Shown here one piece after another: positions 1 through 8,579 of a stretch of DNA of 64,000 nucleotides. The notes beneath the pieces are model-generated. The model ran no database searches and had not been told where the DNA came from. It worked only from the letters and a program-made list of their open reading frames with translations. Origin of the DNA: DASSQJ01 sp963773655 (GTDB taxonomy: Bacteria; Actinomycetota; Actinomycetes; Actinomycetales; Dermatophilaceae); assembly GCA_963773655.1 (NCBI GenBank), contig CAVZBX010000003.1, positions 310,001 through 374,000 of the forward strand, in the 5' to 3' direction. The number at the start of each line of letters is the position of its first letter. The first letter of the stretch is position 1. The position numbers and the translations under genes are program-made.

Positions 1-1242
1 CTCCCCCTCGACCCCTCGGCGAACCGGCTCGCGGTCCAGACGGAGGACCACCCGTTGGCGTACGCCGACTTCGAGGGCGACATCGCCGAGGGTGAGTACG
101 GCGGGGGCGGGGTGAGCATCTGGGACCGTGGCACGTACGAGACCGAGGAGTGGAGCGAGGGGAAGGTGAAGGTCGTCCTCCACGGCTCCCGCGTCGACGG
201 CCGGTACGCGCTGTTCCGGACGGGGGGAAGGAACTGGATGGTGCACCGGATGAGCCCGCCCCCGGACGACCACCTGCCGCTGCCGGCGAGGGTGGCGCCG
301 ATGATGGCCACCTTGGCGGACGCGCTGCCGGCCGACGACGACCGGTGGGCCTACGAGATGAAGTGGGACGGGGTGCGTGCCGTCGTGCACGTCGACGGCG
401 GCCGGCCGACGGCGTGGTCGCGCAACGACATCGACATCACCGAGAGCTACCCGGAGCTGCGTGCGATGGCCGAGTCGATGGGGGCGACCCAGGCCGTGCT
501 CGACGGCGAGCTGGTGGCCCTCGACCCGAGCGGACGGCCGAGCTTCGAGCTGCTCCAGCGGCGGATGCACGTGACGGGTGGGGCCCGCGTCCGGCGCCTG
601 GCCGCCTCGGTCCCGGTCACCTACCTCGTCTTCGACGTGCTCCATCTCGACGGCCGATCGACCCTGTCGATGCCCTACCGGGAGCGCCGTGCGCTGCTCG
701 AGGACCTCGACCTCACCGGCCCCTCGTGGCAGACACCGCCCGCCTGGTTCGGCGGTGGTCCCGCCGTGCTGGCCGCTGCTCGGGAGCAGCACCTGGAGGG
801 TGTGGTCGCCAAGCGGGCCGAGTCGACCTACCAGCCCGGAGCACGGTCGGGCAGCTGGCTGAAGATCAAGAACCTGCGCACCCAGGAGGTGCTCATCGCC
901 GGGTGGCGGCCCGGACGAGGACGGCGCGCCGACACCATCGGTTCGCTGCTCCTGGCCATCCCGACCGCCGACGGGCTGCGCTACGCGGGCAGGGTCGGCA
1001 CCGGGTTCACCACCGCAGACCTCTCGGACCTGCAGCGCCGACTCGAGCCACTGGCCACCGACCGCTCCCCTGTGGGCGACGACGTCCCGCGAGCGGATGC
1101 CCGGGACGCGCACTGGGTCAGACCCGACCTCGTCGGCGAGGTCCGGTACACCGAGTGGACCCACGACGGGCGGCTGCGGCATCCCGCCTGGCGCGGGCTG
1201 CGGCCCGACAAGGACGCCGACCAGGTCGTCCGCGAGAGCTGA
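1..1242 (+). CDS. ligD: ATP-dependent DNA ligase LigD, C-terminal part (5' end outside window)
   Basis: This is the C-terminal part of a non-homologous end-joining ligase D. The frame is open from base 1, so the gene starts before the window. The first ~80 residues match the end of the LigD 3'-phosphoesterase domain (DHPLAYADFEG, then the turn EGEYGGG). An ATP-dependent ligase follows: the adenylated lysine lies in KWDG (window residue 121), EGVVAKR is nucleotidyl-transferase motif IV and WLKIK is motif V, then an OB-fold of about 110 residues. LigD-type enzymes process and seal double-strand breaks together with Ku. The TTG at 55 is not taken as the start because conserved phosphoesterase sequence continues upstream of it. 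Whether a polymerase domain exists cannot be seen, and no ku gene is in view. Confidence 0.9.
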   Translation, partial: LPLDPSANRLAVQTEDHPLAYADFEGDIAEGEYGGGGVSIWDRGTYETEEWSEGKVKVVLHGSRVDGRYALFRTGGRNWMVHRMSPPPDDHLPLPARVAPMMATLADALPADDDRWAYEMKWDGVRAVVHVDGGRPTAWSRNDIDITESYPELRAMAESMGATQAVLDGELVALDPSGRPSFELLQRRMHVTGGARVRRLAASVPVTYLVFDVLHLDGRSTLSMPYRERRALLEDLDLTGPSWQTPPAWFGGGPAVLAAAREQHLEGVVAKRAESTYQPGARSGSWLKIKNLRTQEVLIAGWRPGRGRRADTIGSLLLAIPTADGLRYAGRVGTGFTTADLSDLQRRLEPLATDRSPVGDDVPRADARDAHWVRPDLVGEVRYTEWTHDGRLRHPAWRGLRPDKDADQVVRES

Positions 1243-1285
1243 CGCATCCACCCCGCCCGGCGTCCGGCGATCCGCGTCGGAACCC

Positions 1286-2551
1286 TCACCCCTCCGGGCG
1301 CGTCGCCGTGATCGTGAAGGCGTGCTCGCGGAGCCGCTCTACGAGGGGATGGCCGAGCGCGGTGGCCGGCGTGAGCACCCCGCCGTCGCTCGCAGGCAGC
1401 CGGTCGCCGTCGAGGGCCAGCGCCAGCGCGGCCTCGCCGAACATCACGGCGGTGCCCGAGTAGCCGGGGTCGTACGGTGCCGCGAAGGTGGCCCGGTAGG
1501 TGGCGCCGTTCGTGCCCGTCGCCCGGACCTCCATCCGGAACCGGCCGCTGCGCATCGTCTCCTCGCTCGGCCCCTCTCCCGGGGCGGGCAGCACCCGGTC
1601 GAGCACGGCGCGGGTCGGCGCGAACGCCATCCCGGCCAGCCCACCGAGCAGGACGGCCGAGGCCACCCCGGCGGTCACCGCACCCCGCGGCCCGCCCCCG
1701 TAGTCGGCGTACTCGGCGTAGCGGAACCCCTCGCCGTAGCCGAGCAGCGAGGCGGACCGCGCGACCACGCGGGTGTTGAACGAGGCCATGACGAACATGC
1801 CGGTGAAGTGGCCGGTCTCGTCGTCCTGGCGGACCGGCGAGAGCCGCACGAGCCGGTCGACCGCCCCGGCGAGGCCACCGCGTCGGTGGCCGGACGACGT
1901 CGGGCGCGGCGGGCGCGGCCCGTCGGCGAGCGCCCACGGGTCCATCACGACCCGGCGCGCGGCGGCCGACGTGCGCATCTCGGCGGCCTGGGTGCGAGCG
2001 GTGTCGACCGTCCCCCCGCTGAAGCCCCCCTTCATCCGCACAGCGAGCCGGGTGGTCCCGAGGTCTGCGGCGTCGGCGTGCGCCGCCTCGGCGGCGAGCA
2101 TCACCGCGAGGTCGCTGGGGACCGAGTCGAAGCCGCACGCGTGGACGATGCGGGCACCGGTGCGCCGGGCGAGGTCGTGGTTCGCCGCGATGCTGTCGTG
2201 GACGAAGAGCACCTCGCCGGTGAGGTCGCAGTAGTGGGTCCCCGCCGCCGCGCACGCGGCGGCGAGGGACGCCCCGAGCCGCTGGTAGGGGCCCACCGTG
2301 GTGGCCACGACGGTCGTGCGGGCGGCGAGGTCGGCGACCGCCTGCTCGTCGAGGGTGTCGACGACCACGAGGGGCCAGTCGCGGGCGGGCCCCTCGAGCC
2401 CGGCGCGCAGCGCCTCGAGGCGGTCGCGGGAGCGGCCGGCGAGCGCGATGCGCACCCCGGCCGGGGCGTGCTCGGCGAGATGCCGGGCGGTGAGGCGCCC
2501 GACGAAGCCGGTGGCGCCGACGAGGGCGATGTCGAACTCCCGCGCGGTCAT
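1286..2551 (-). CDS. saccharopine dehydrogenase-like / trans-acting enoyl reductase family protein
   Basis: A 421-residue protein with an N-terminal Rossmann fold (FDIALVGATGFVGR, residues ~5-18) and the layout of the saccharopine dehydrogenase-like family that includes the mycobacterial trans-acting enoyl reductase. It probably reduces or oxidises a substrate with NAD(P)H; the substrate cannot be read from sequence. A hydrophobic stretch around residue 310 (VASAVLLGGLAGMAF) suggests membrane contact, as in relatives. I chose the ATG at 2551 because TATGTT, a good -10 box, ends 6 bases before it, which fits leaderless transcription; the frame stays open further upstream without conserved sequence. 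It converges on ligD with a 43-base gap. Confidence 0.8.
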   Translation of the reverse strand: MTAREFDIALVGATGFVGRLTARHLAEHAPAGVRIALAGRSRDRLEALRAGLEGPARDWPLVVVDTLDEQAVADLAARTTVVATTVGPYQRLGASLAAACAAAGTHYCDLTGEVLFVHDSIAANHDLARRTGARIVHACGFDSVPSDLAVMLAAEAAHADAADLGTTRLAVRMKGGFSGGTVDTARTQAAEMRTSAAARRVVMDPWALADGPRPPRPTSSGHRRGGLAGAVDRLVRLSPVRQDDETGHFTGMFVMASFNTRVVARSASLLGYGEGFRYAEYADYGGGPRGAVTAGVASAVLLGGLAGMAFAPTRAVLDRVLPAPGEGPSEETMRSGRFRMEVRATGTNGATYRATFAAPYDPGYSGTAVMFGEAALALALDGDRLPASDGGVLTPATALGHPLVERLREHAFTITATRPEG

Positions 2552-2670
2552 CCCGTCAACATAGGCCACCGGGGCCACGCCGCCGGCGGCGGGCGGCCCC
2601 CCGGAGCCGGGCACGTCGCCCTGAGGGGCCAGTGCGGACAACCAGGGTCCCGCGGACCACACCTGCCGGA

Positions 2671-4086
2671 CTATCCGGCCGGGTACGCCGCCCGCAGCGC
2701 GGCCGCGTAGCGCGCCCGCGTCTCGGTGCCCGTCCCGGTGTCGGCAGGGTCGGCCGAGGCGTCGACGGCCACCTCCCAGCGCGGCGGGGCCTCGCCCCCG
2801 GCGAGGGCCCAGGCCGCCTGGCGCGCTGCACCGATGGCCACGTACTCCCCGGGGGCCGGCACGGCGACGGGGGCCCCGAAGAGGTCCGGGGCGATCCGCT
2901 GCACGGCCGGCGACGCCGCGGCCCCACCGATGAGCAGCACCCGCTCCACCGGGCAGCCGGCGGCGCGGACCGCGTCGACCGCGCCGGCCAGCCCCAGCAG
3001 CATCCCCTCGACCACGGCCCGGGCGAGGTTCTCCGGCGTCGCGTTGGCGCGGGTCAGACCGTGGAGGGAGCCGGTGGCCGTCGGCAGGTTGGGGGTGCGC
3101 TCACCGTCGAGGAAGGGCAGCAGGGTGAGCCCACCGGCGCCCGGCTCGCCGGCGAGGGCCAGCCGGCTCAGCCCGTCGAGGTCGACCCCGAGCATCGCGG
3201 CCCCCGAGGTGAGCACGCGGGCCGCGTTGAGGGTGCACACCAGGGGGAGGAAGCCGCCCTCGGCGTCCGCGAACGACTGGACGAAGCCGCTGGCGTCGGC
3301 CGTCTGGCGGTCGTGGCGTGCGAACGCGGTGCCGGAGGTTCCGAGGGAGACGACGACGTCGCCCGTCCGCAGCCCCAGACCGAGGGCGGCGCCCATGTTG
3401 TCGCCGGTGCCGGCGGCCAGGGCCATCCCGGAGCGGGTGCGCCCGACGACCTCTGCCGGCCCCGCCACCCTCGGCACGGCGAGCTCGCGGCCGGCGGCCA
3501 GGCCGAGCAGGTCATGTCGGTACTCGCGGGTTCCGGCGGAGAAGTAGCCGGTGCCGGAGGCGTCACCCGCGTCCGTCGTCCACTCCTCGAACCCGCCGCC
3601 GGCCGCGAGGATTCGGCCGGTGAGCCAGTCGTGCGGCAGGACGACGCGGGTGGACCGGTCCATCGTGGCCGGCTCGTGGTCACGCACCCAGCGCAGCTTG
3701 CTCGCGGTGATCGCCGCGACGGGGACCACACCGACCGCCTCGGCCCACGCCCCCGGGCCGCCCAGTTCGGCGACGAGGTCCGAGGCGGTACCGGCCGAGC
3801 GGGTGTCGTTCCACAGCAGAGCGTCCCGGACCACCTCGTCGTCGTCGCCGAGGAGCACCATCCCGTGCTGCTGTCCCCCGACGGCGAGGGCGGCGACGTC
3901 GTCGAGCAGCCCGCCGGCCGTCGCCTCCTCGAAGGCACGCCACCAGTGGGCCGGGTCGACCTCCGTGGCGTCGGGGTGCACGGCGCGGCCGACCCGCACC
4001 ACCGCCCCCGAGGAGGGGTCACAGACGAGCACCTTGCAGGACTGCGTCGACGTGTCCACGCCGGCGACGAGGCTGCGGTCGGTCAC
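2671..4086 (-). CDS. xylB: xylulokinase
   Basis: A 471-residue FGGY-family kinase that phosphorylates D-xylulose for entry into the pentose phosphate pathway. Features: GVDTSTQSCK (phosphate-binding motif, residues ~9-18), VGGQQHGMV, LWNDTRS (sugar-site motifs of xylulokinases), SLGTSGTAF and a C-terminal ATPase-fold segment LLIGGAAASPAVQ. Length is normal for XylB. The start is GTG at 4086; CAGGAT ends 6 bases upstream, a weak leaderless -10. The gene lies near a ROK repressor and a xylose-type ABC importer, which supports the pentose assignment, although no xylose isomerase is in the window. Ribulokinase or another FGGY specificity is less likely. Confidence 0.88.
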   Translation of the reverse strand: MTDRSLVAGVDTSTQSCKVLVCDPSSGAVVRVGRAVHPDATEVDPAHWWRAFEEATAGGLLDDVAALAVGGQQHGMVLLGDDDEVVRDALLWNDTRSAGTASDLVAELGGPGAWAEAVGVVPVAAITASKLRWVRDHEPATMDRSTRVVLPHDWLTGRILAAGGGFEEWTTDAGDASGTGYFSAGTREYRHDLLGLAAGRELAVPRVAGPAEVVGRTRSGMALAAGTGDNMGAALGLGLRTGDVVVSLGTSGTAFARHDRQTADASGFVQSFADAEGGFLPLVCTLNAARVLTSGAAMLGVDLDGLSRLALAGEPGAGGLTLLPFLDGERTPNLPTATGSLHGLTRANATPENLARAVVEGMLLGLAGAVDAVRAAGCPVERVLLIGGAAASPAVQRIAPDLFGAPVAVPAPGEYVAIGAARQAAWALAGGEAPPRWEVAVDASADPADTGTGTETRARYAAALRAAYPAG

Positions 4087-4150
4087 GCCCCGATCCTGTC
4101 AGACCCACTCGCCCCGTGGGGCGCCGCGGCCGGCACCCCACCGCCCGGGA

Positions 4151-5200
4151 TCAGCCGAGCCCGTGCGCCCGGGCCTGGGCCCGGTCGAACCGCCGGTCGG
4201 CCGCGTCGATGCTGGCCCGGCTACCGAGGTCGACCCCGGTCCGCTCGGCGGCGGCCCGGGCCCGCGTGCTCGTCAGGTCCGGCGCCTGCACGACGGCCGG
4301 CTCGATGCCGCGGTCGAGCTCGGCGTACCCGCGCTGGAGCTCGGCCTGCGACCCGGCGGCGCGCTGGGCCTCCCGCAGCAGCTTCCCCGTCACCGTCAGG
4401 GTCGAGCCGGTGACGTACGGGCTCACCGCCGGGGTGTAGCCGTAGGCGTGCCCCGACCGGTTCGGGTGGTAGGACTCCACGATGGTCGCCGACAGGTTGT
4501 TGATCCACGGGGACGAGTCGCAGACGGCGTGGCCGGCGAACCGGGAGGTGGGGTCGGCGAAGGAGAAGCCGGCCGCGGAGGCACGCGCCGACATCACCGA
4601 GTTCAGCAGGTCGGCGGTCGCGTTGAGGCGGCTCTCCTCGGTGGAGGAGAACCAGGTGAGCCAGCTGCAGTCCTGCCCGTTGAAGATCCGGGGGTAGCCC
4701 GCGACGGTGACCGTCGCCTGCGGGGCGCGGGCGCGGATCTGGGCGTAGAGGGAGTCCAGGCGGGAGGGCAGGGTGTAACGGATGAACGCGCGGGCGTCGT
4801 CGACGGCCCCGTAGCAGTCGCTCATCCACGCCGGGAGCGCGCACTCGGTGAGCACGTCGGCGAAGCCGGCGTCGTTGCCCCCCACCGTGATCGTCACGTA
4901 GGCGGTCGACGTGGACAGCGCCCCGAGCTGGCTGTTCTGGACGTCGGACACGGTGGCCCCGGAGCAGGCGCGCAGGTTCAGGGCGTAGCCCCGGGAGGAC
5001 GCGATGAGCGAGGGGTACGCGTAGGCCGAGCGGAGGCAGTCGGTGCCGTCCAGGAGGTAGATGCCGGTGCCGGTGCCGGAGGAGTAGCTGTCGCCGAGCG
5101 CGACGTAGGACGGCGCCGCCGCCCGGGCGGCCGTCGCGGGGAGGAGCAGTGCGGCCACCGCGGCAAGGGCGGCGGTGACCAGGGCACGTCGTCGGGCCAT
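4151..5200 (-). CDS. secreted SGNH/GDSL hydrolase (lipase/esterase-like)
   Basis: A 349-residue secreted esterase-like protein. A Sec signal peptide covers residues 1-29 (MARRRALV, a hydrophobic core, then ARAAA). The SGNH blocks are in order: GDSYSSG with nucleophile S38, a glycine in the CSGATVSD block, GGNDAGF with the Asn, and SYHPNRSGH with the catalytic His. Several Cys pairs suggest disulfides, as in Streptomyces secreted lipases. About 80 charged residues after the catalytic domain form a C-terminal tail of unknown role. The start is supported by GGAGG 5 bases before the ATG. It is divergent from the ROK regulator and transcribed towards xylB. The natural ester is unknown; acetylated plant polysaccharide would suit the neighbourhood, but that is inference. 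Confidence 0.85.
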   Translation of the reverse strand: MARRRALVTAALAAVAALLLPATAARAAAPSYVALGDSYSSGTGTGIYLLDGTDCLRSAYAYPSLIASSRGYALNLRACSGATVSDVQNSQLGALSTSTAYVTITVGGNDAGFADVLTECALPAWMSDCYGAVDDARAFIRYTLPSRLDSLYAQIRARAPQATVTVAGYPRIFNGQDCSWLTWFSSTEESRLNATADLLNSVMSARASAAGFSFADPTSRFAGHAVCDSSPWINNLSATIVESYHPNRSGHAYGYTPAVSPYVTGSTLTVTGKLLREAQRAAGSQAELQRGYAELDRGIEPAVVQAPDLTSTRARAAAERTGVDLGSRASIDAADRRFDRAQARAHGLG

Positions 5201-5333
5201 GGGGGCCTCCAGGGTCTGCGGGGAGTGTGGTGCGCGTCACCCTAGGGGCGGCGCGGACGGCGCGCGCGTCGAGCGGGCCGGCGACCCCCACGGCCCCTTC
5301 CGCCGGGCCTGCCCCCTCGTTTATCTTTTGTCC

Positions 5334-6527
5334 GTGAACTCAACCGGGCCCGCGCCGGGCTCGCAGGCGAGCCTCCGGGAGATGAACCGCCTGCGGGTCC
5401 TCGACGCGGTCCGGGAGCACGGCGCCATGACCCAGGTGGAGATCGCCGGCGTCACCGGGCTCTCCGCGGCCACGGTCTCGAACCTCGTCAAGGAGCTCGA
5501 CGCTGCCGGGGCGGTGCGGCTCACGCCGAGCATCCGCAACGGGCGTCGGGCCGTGCAGGTGTCGGTGGAGGGCGGTCAGGGCCTGGTCGGGGCCGCCGTC
5601 TTCGGCGACCGCGACGTGCGGGTCGCAGTGGGCGAGGCCGGGACGACCGACCTGGTGAGCCAGAAGCGGATGCCGCTGCCCGCCGACCACGCCGCGGACG
5701 AGGGCATGGCCCGGGCCGCCCGGATGGTCCAGGAGATGGTCGAGGCCAGCGGCCACGCCCTCGGCGACCTCGCCGCGATGGTCGTCGGGCTGCCCGCTCC
5801 CATCGACGGCGTCTCCGGCGAGGTGGGCTCCACGGGGATCCTCCCCGGCTGGCGGGGTGTGCCGGTCGCGTCCGCCATGGAGGTCGCCTACGGGATGACC
5901 GTGCGCCTCGAGAACACCGCCAACCTCGCGGCGCTGGGTGAGGCCAGGTACGGTGCGCTGCAGGGGATCTCGACCGGGGTGTACCTCAAGATGTCCTACG
6001 GCGTGGGGGCCGGGCTGGTCCTCGGCGGTGAGCTGTTCCGCGGCAGCGCGGGCACGGCCGGCGAGATCGGCCACGTCACCATCGACGAGAACGGACCGGT
6101 GTGCCGCTGCGGCAACCGGGGGTGCCTCGACACCTACGTCGGCGCGCAGGCGGTGCTCGCGGCCCTCCGGCCGTCGCACGGGACGCTGACCCTGCGCGAC
6201 GTCATCGCCCGGGCGCTCACGGGCGACCTCGGCTGCCGCCGCGTCCTCGAGGACGCCGGCCGGCACGTGGGCGTCGCGCTCGCCGGCGTCGTCAACGTCC
6301 TCAACCCCGAGGTCGTGGTGCTCGGCGGCCAGGTCGCCCGGGTCGGCGAGATCGTCCTGCGCCCGATGCGCGAGGCCGTGGAACGGTGCGCCATCCCGAG
6401 CGCGGCCGCCTCGCTCGACCTGCGCCTGGGCACGCTCGGACCGGAGGAGGCCGACGTCCGCGGCGCCCTCGCCCTCGCCGAGCAGGCGCGGGTCGAGGCG
6501 GACCGCGCCGCCCTGATCGGGCAGTGA
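5334..6527 (+). CDS. ROK-family transcriptional repressor (XylR-like)
   Basis: A 397-residue ROK regulator. Residues ~15-70 form a winged helix-turn-helix (MTQVEIAGVTGLSAATVSNL). The remainder is a ROK sugar-kinase fold with the zinc signature GHVTIDENGPVC followed by RCGNRGCLDTY. Proteins of this kind repress sugar operons and release DNA on binding the sugar. The GTG at 5334 is chosen because TATCTT (5322-5327) lies 6 bases before it, a leaderless promoter. The frame is open further upstream but that part shows no HTH-family sequence. It lies directly before the importer genes and divergent from the SGNH/xylB pair, so it most likely controls pentose uptake and use. Confidence 0.86.
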   Translation: MNSTGPAPGSQASLREMNRLRVLDAVREHGAMTQVEIAGVTGLSAATVSNLVKELDAAGAVRLTPSIRNGRRAVQVSVEGGQGLVGAAVFGDRDVRVAVGEAGTTDLVSQKRMPLPADHAADEGMARAARMVQEMVEASGHALGDLAAMVVGLPAPIDGVSGEVGSTGILPGWRGVPVASAMEVAYGMTVRLENTANLAALGEARYGALQGISTGVYLKMSYGVGAGLVLGGELFRGSAGTAGEIGHVTIDENGPVCRCGNRGCLDTYVGAQAVLAALRPSHGTLTLRDVIARALTGDLGCRRVLEDAGRHVGVALAGVVNVLNPEVVVLGGQVARVGEIVLRPMREAVERCAIPSAAASLDLRLGTLGPEEADVRGALALAEQARVEADRAALIGQ

Positions 6528-6543
6528 CCGCACCGTGACCAAA

Positions 6544-6600
6544 ACTTGTCTCAAATCCTTGTATTCAAGTCTTGACGACAACGCGAGGGGCGAGTTGAAT
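6544..6600 (+). promoter_or_regulatory. promoter with overlapping palindromes ahead of the sugar importer
   Basis: A -35 box TTGACG (6572-6577) and a -10 box TTGAAT (6595-6600) are separated by 17 bases. This is the best sigma-70-type promoter in the window. Just upstream is CTTG-TATT-CAAG (6558-6569), a perfect 4+4 palindrome, inside a longer ACTTG...CAAGT dyad (6544-6570). The placement suits an operator for the ROK protein encoded just upstream. The palindromes and boxes are directly visible; the link to the regulator is inference. Confidence 0.6.
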
Positions 6601-6652
6601 CCGGAGGAGCCGCACCAGAGAGGCTGCGGACGTCATGGCCATAGGAGATCGC

Positions 6653-7741
6653 ATGACCACTCGATTCACCCGCGTCGCCGGCGTCGCGGTCGCGTTCGGC
6701 CTCGCCGCCGCGCTCACCGCGTGCGGTAGCGACAGCTCCGACAGCGGGAGCACCAGCGACGACACCGCCGCCGCTGGCGGCGCCAAGAAGATCGCCCTGC
6801 TCCTCCCGGAGAACAAGACGGCCCGCTACGAGGCCTTCGACCGCCCGTTCTTCGAGGAGGCCGTCAAGGCCGCCTGCGCCGACTGCGAGGTCATCTACAG
6901 CAACGCCGAGCAGGACGCCGCCAAGCAGCAGCAGCAGGCCGAGGCCGCCATCACCCAGGGCGTCGACGTCCTCGTCATGAGCGCGGTCGACGGCAAGTCC
7001 GCCGCCACCATCGTCAACAACGCCAAGGCCCAGGGCGTCCCCGTCGTCGCCTACGACCGCTTCATCGCGGGTGCCGACTACTACGTCTCCTTCGACAACA
7101 AGCGGGTCGGCGAGCTGCAGGGCGAGGGCCTGATCGAGGCGATGAAGGCCGCAGGCAACGACAGCGGCGACATCGTCATGATCAACGGCGCCCCCACCGA
7201 CGCCAACGCGGCCGACTTCAAGGCCGGCGCCCACAGCGTCATCGACAGCAGTGGCTACACCGTCGCCGCCGAGTACGACACCCCCGACTGGAGCCCGGAC
7301 AAGGCCCAGACGTGGATGGAAGGTCAGGTCGGCACGCTCAAGGGCGACCTCGTCGGCGCCTACGCCGCCAACGACGGCACCGCCGGTGGCGCCATCGCCG
7401 CCCTCAAGGCCGGTGGCGTCGAGCCGCTGCCGCCGGTGACCGGTCAGGACGCCGAGCTCGCCGCCATCCAGCGGATCATCGCGGGCGACCAGGCGCTGAC
7501 CATCTACAAGGCGATCAAGCCGCAGGCCGAGGACGCCGCCAAGGCCGCTCTCGCGCTGGCGAACGGCGATGCGCCGGAGTCGTCCGCCGACAAGGAGGGC
7601 GTTCCCGCGACGCTGCTGGACCCGGTGGTCGTGACCAAGGACAACATCATGGACACCGTGGTCGCCGACGGCTTCTACACCGTCGAGGACATCTGCACGC
7701 CCGAGTACGCGGACGCCTGCACGGAGCTCGGGATCAGCTGA
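6653..7741 (+). CDS. xylF: sugar ABC transporter substrate-binding lipoprotein (XylF-like)
   Basis: A 362-residue periplasmic-binding-protein-like lipoprotein that captures sugar outside the membrane. The signal peptide ends in lipobox LTAC, so the mature protein starts at the Cys near residue 26, followed by a Ser/Asp-rich linker. The type I sugar-binding fold follows (KKIALLLPENKTARYEAFD, VDVLVMSAVDGKSA, VPVVAYDRFI, YYVSFDN), close to XylF of xylose importers. ATG 6653 is preferred over the in-frame ATG at 6635 because AGGAG (6643-6647) is placed correctly for 6653. It is the first gene of the importer operon, 40 bases before the ATPase gene. Confidence 0.87.
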   Translation: MTTRFTRVAGVAVAFGLAAALTACGSDSSDSGSTSDDTAAAGGAKKIALLLPENKTARYEAFDRPFFEEAVKAACADCEVIYSNAEQDAAKQQQQAEAAITQGVDVLVMSAVDGKSAATIVNNAKAQGVPVVAYDRFIAGADYYVSFDNKRVGELQGEGLIEAMKAAGNDSGDIVMINGAPTDANAADFKAGAHSVIDSSGYTVAAEYDTPDWSPDKAQTWMEGQVGTLKGDLVGAYAANDGTAGGAIAALKAGGVEPLPPVTGQDAELAAIQRIIAGDQALTIYKAIKPQAEDAAKAALALANGDAPESSADKEGVPATLLDPVVVTKDNIMDTVVADGFYTVEDICTPEYADACTELGIS

Positions 7742-7781
7742 CCCCTGGCACCCTGTCCCCTCACGAAGGAGTGAGCCGACC

Positions 7782-8579
7782 ATGAGCACCACCACCGACC
7801 CGGCGCCCGTGCTGTCGATGTCCGGCGTCTCGAAGAGATTCGGGGCCGTCCAGGCCCTCAAGGACGTCGAGTTCCACGTCAGCGCCGGGGAGGTGGTGGC
7901 GCTCGTCGGCGACAACGGCGCCGGCAAGTCCACCCTCGTCAAGGCGATCGCGGGGGTCTACACGCCCGACGGGGGTCACGTCATCTTCGACGGCAAGCCC
8001 GTCAACATCACCTCCCCGTCCCAGGCGCAGGCGCTCGGCATCGCCACCGTGTTCCAGGACCTCGCGCTCTGCGACAACCTCGACGTGGTCGGCAACCTCT
8101 TCCTCGGCAACGAGCTGCGGCGGGGCCCGTCTCTCGACGAGGTGTCGATGGAGCGCGACTCGTGGAAGCTGCTGCGCGAGCTCTCGGCGAAGATCCCGAG
8201 CGTGCGCATCCCGGTCGCGAGCCTGTCCGGCGGGCAGCGCCAGACGGTGGCGATCGCCCGCTCGCTGCTCGGCGCCCCCAAGGTCGTCATGCTCGACGAG
8301 CCGACCGCGGCCCTCGGTGTCGCGCAGACCGCGGAGGTGCTGAACCTCGTCGAGCGGCTGCGCGAACGGGGGCTCGCGGTCATCCTCATCAGCCACAACA
8401 TGTCCGACGTCATGGCCGTCGCCGACCGGGTGTCGGTCCTGCGGCTCGGCCGCAACAACGGCGACTTCCGCGTGGCCGACACCAACACGCAGGAGATCAT
8501 CGCCGCCATCACCGGCGCGACGACCAACGCCGTCACGGCACGCGCGTCGCGCCGGCCCACCGAGGAGGAGCAGTCGTGA
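7782..8579 (+). CDS. sugar ABC transporter ATP-binding protein (single-domain XylG-like)
   Basis: A 265-residue ABC ATPase that powers sugar import. Walker A is GDNGAGKST (~residues 46-54), the signature is LSGGQRQ, Walker B is KVVMLDEPTAAL, and the H-loop is ISHNM. Classical XylG, RbsA and MglA carry two ATPase domains in ~500 residues. This one has a single domain, as in many actinobacterial carbohydrate-uptake-2 importers, so it presumably dimerises. A GAAGGAG ribosome site precedes the ATG. Its stop overlaps the GTG of the permease gene (GTGA), showing translational coupling. Confidence 0.88.
   Translation: MSTTTDPAPVLSMSGVSKRFGAVQALKDVEFHVSAGEVVALVGDNGAGKSTLVKAIAGVYTPDGGHVIFDGKPVNITSPSQAQALGIATVFQDLALCDNLDVVGNLFLGNELRRGPSLDEVSMERDSWKLLRELSAKIPSVRIPVASLSGGQRQTVAIARSLLGAPKVVMLDEPTAALGVAQTAEVLNLVERLRERGLAVILISHNMSDVMAVADRVSVLRLGRNNGDFRVADTNTQEIIAAITGATTNAVTARASRRPTEEEQS

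Noticed and set aside
55..57. TTG 55 as start of a free-standing DNA ligase
   Set aside because: The frame before it encodes conserved LigD phosphoesterase residues, so the gene begins outside the window.
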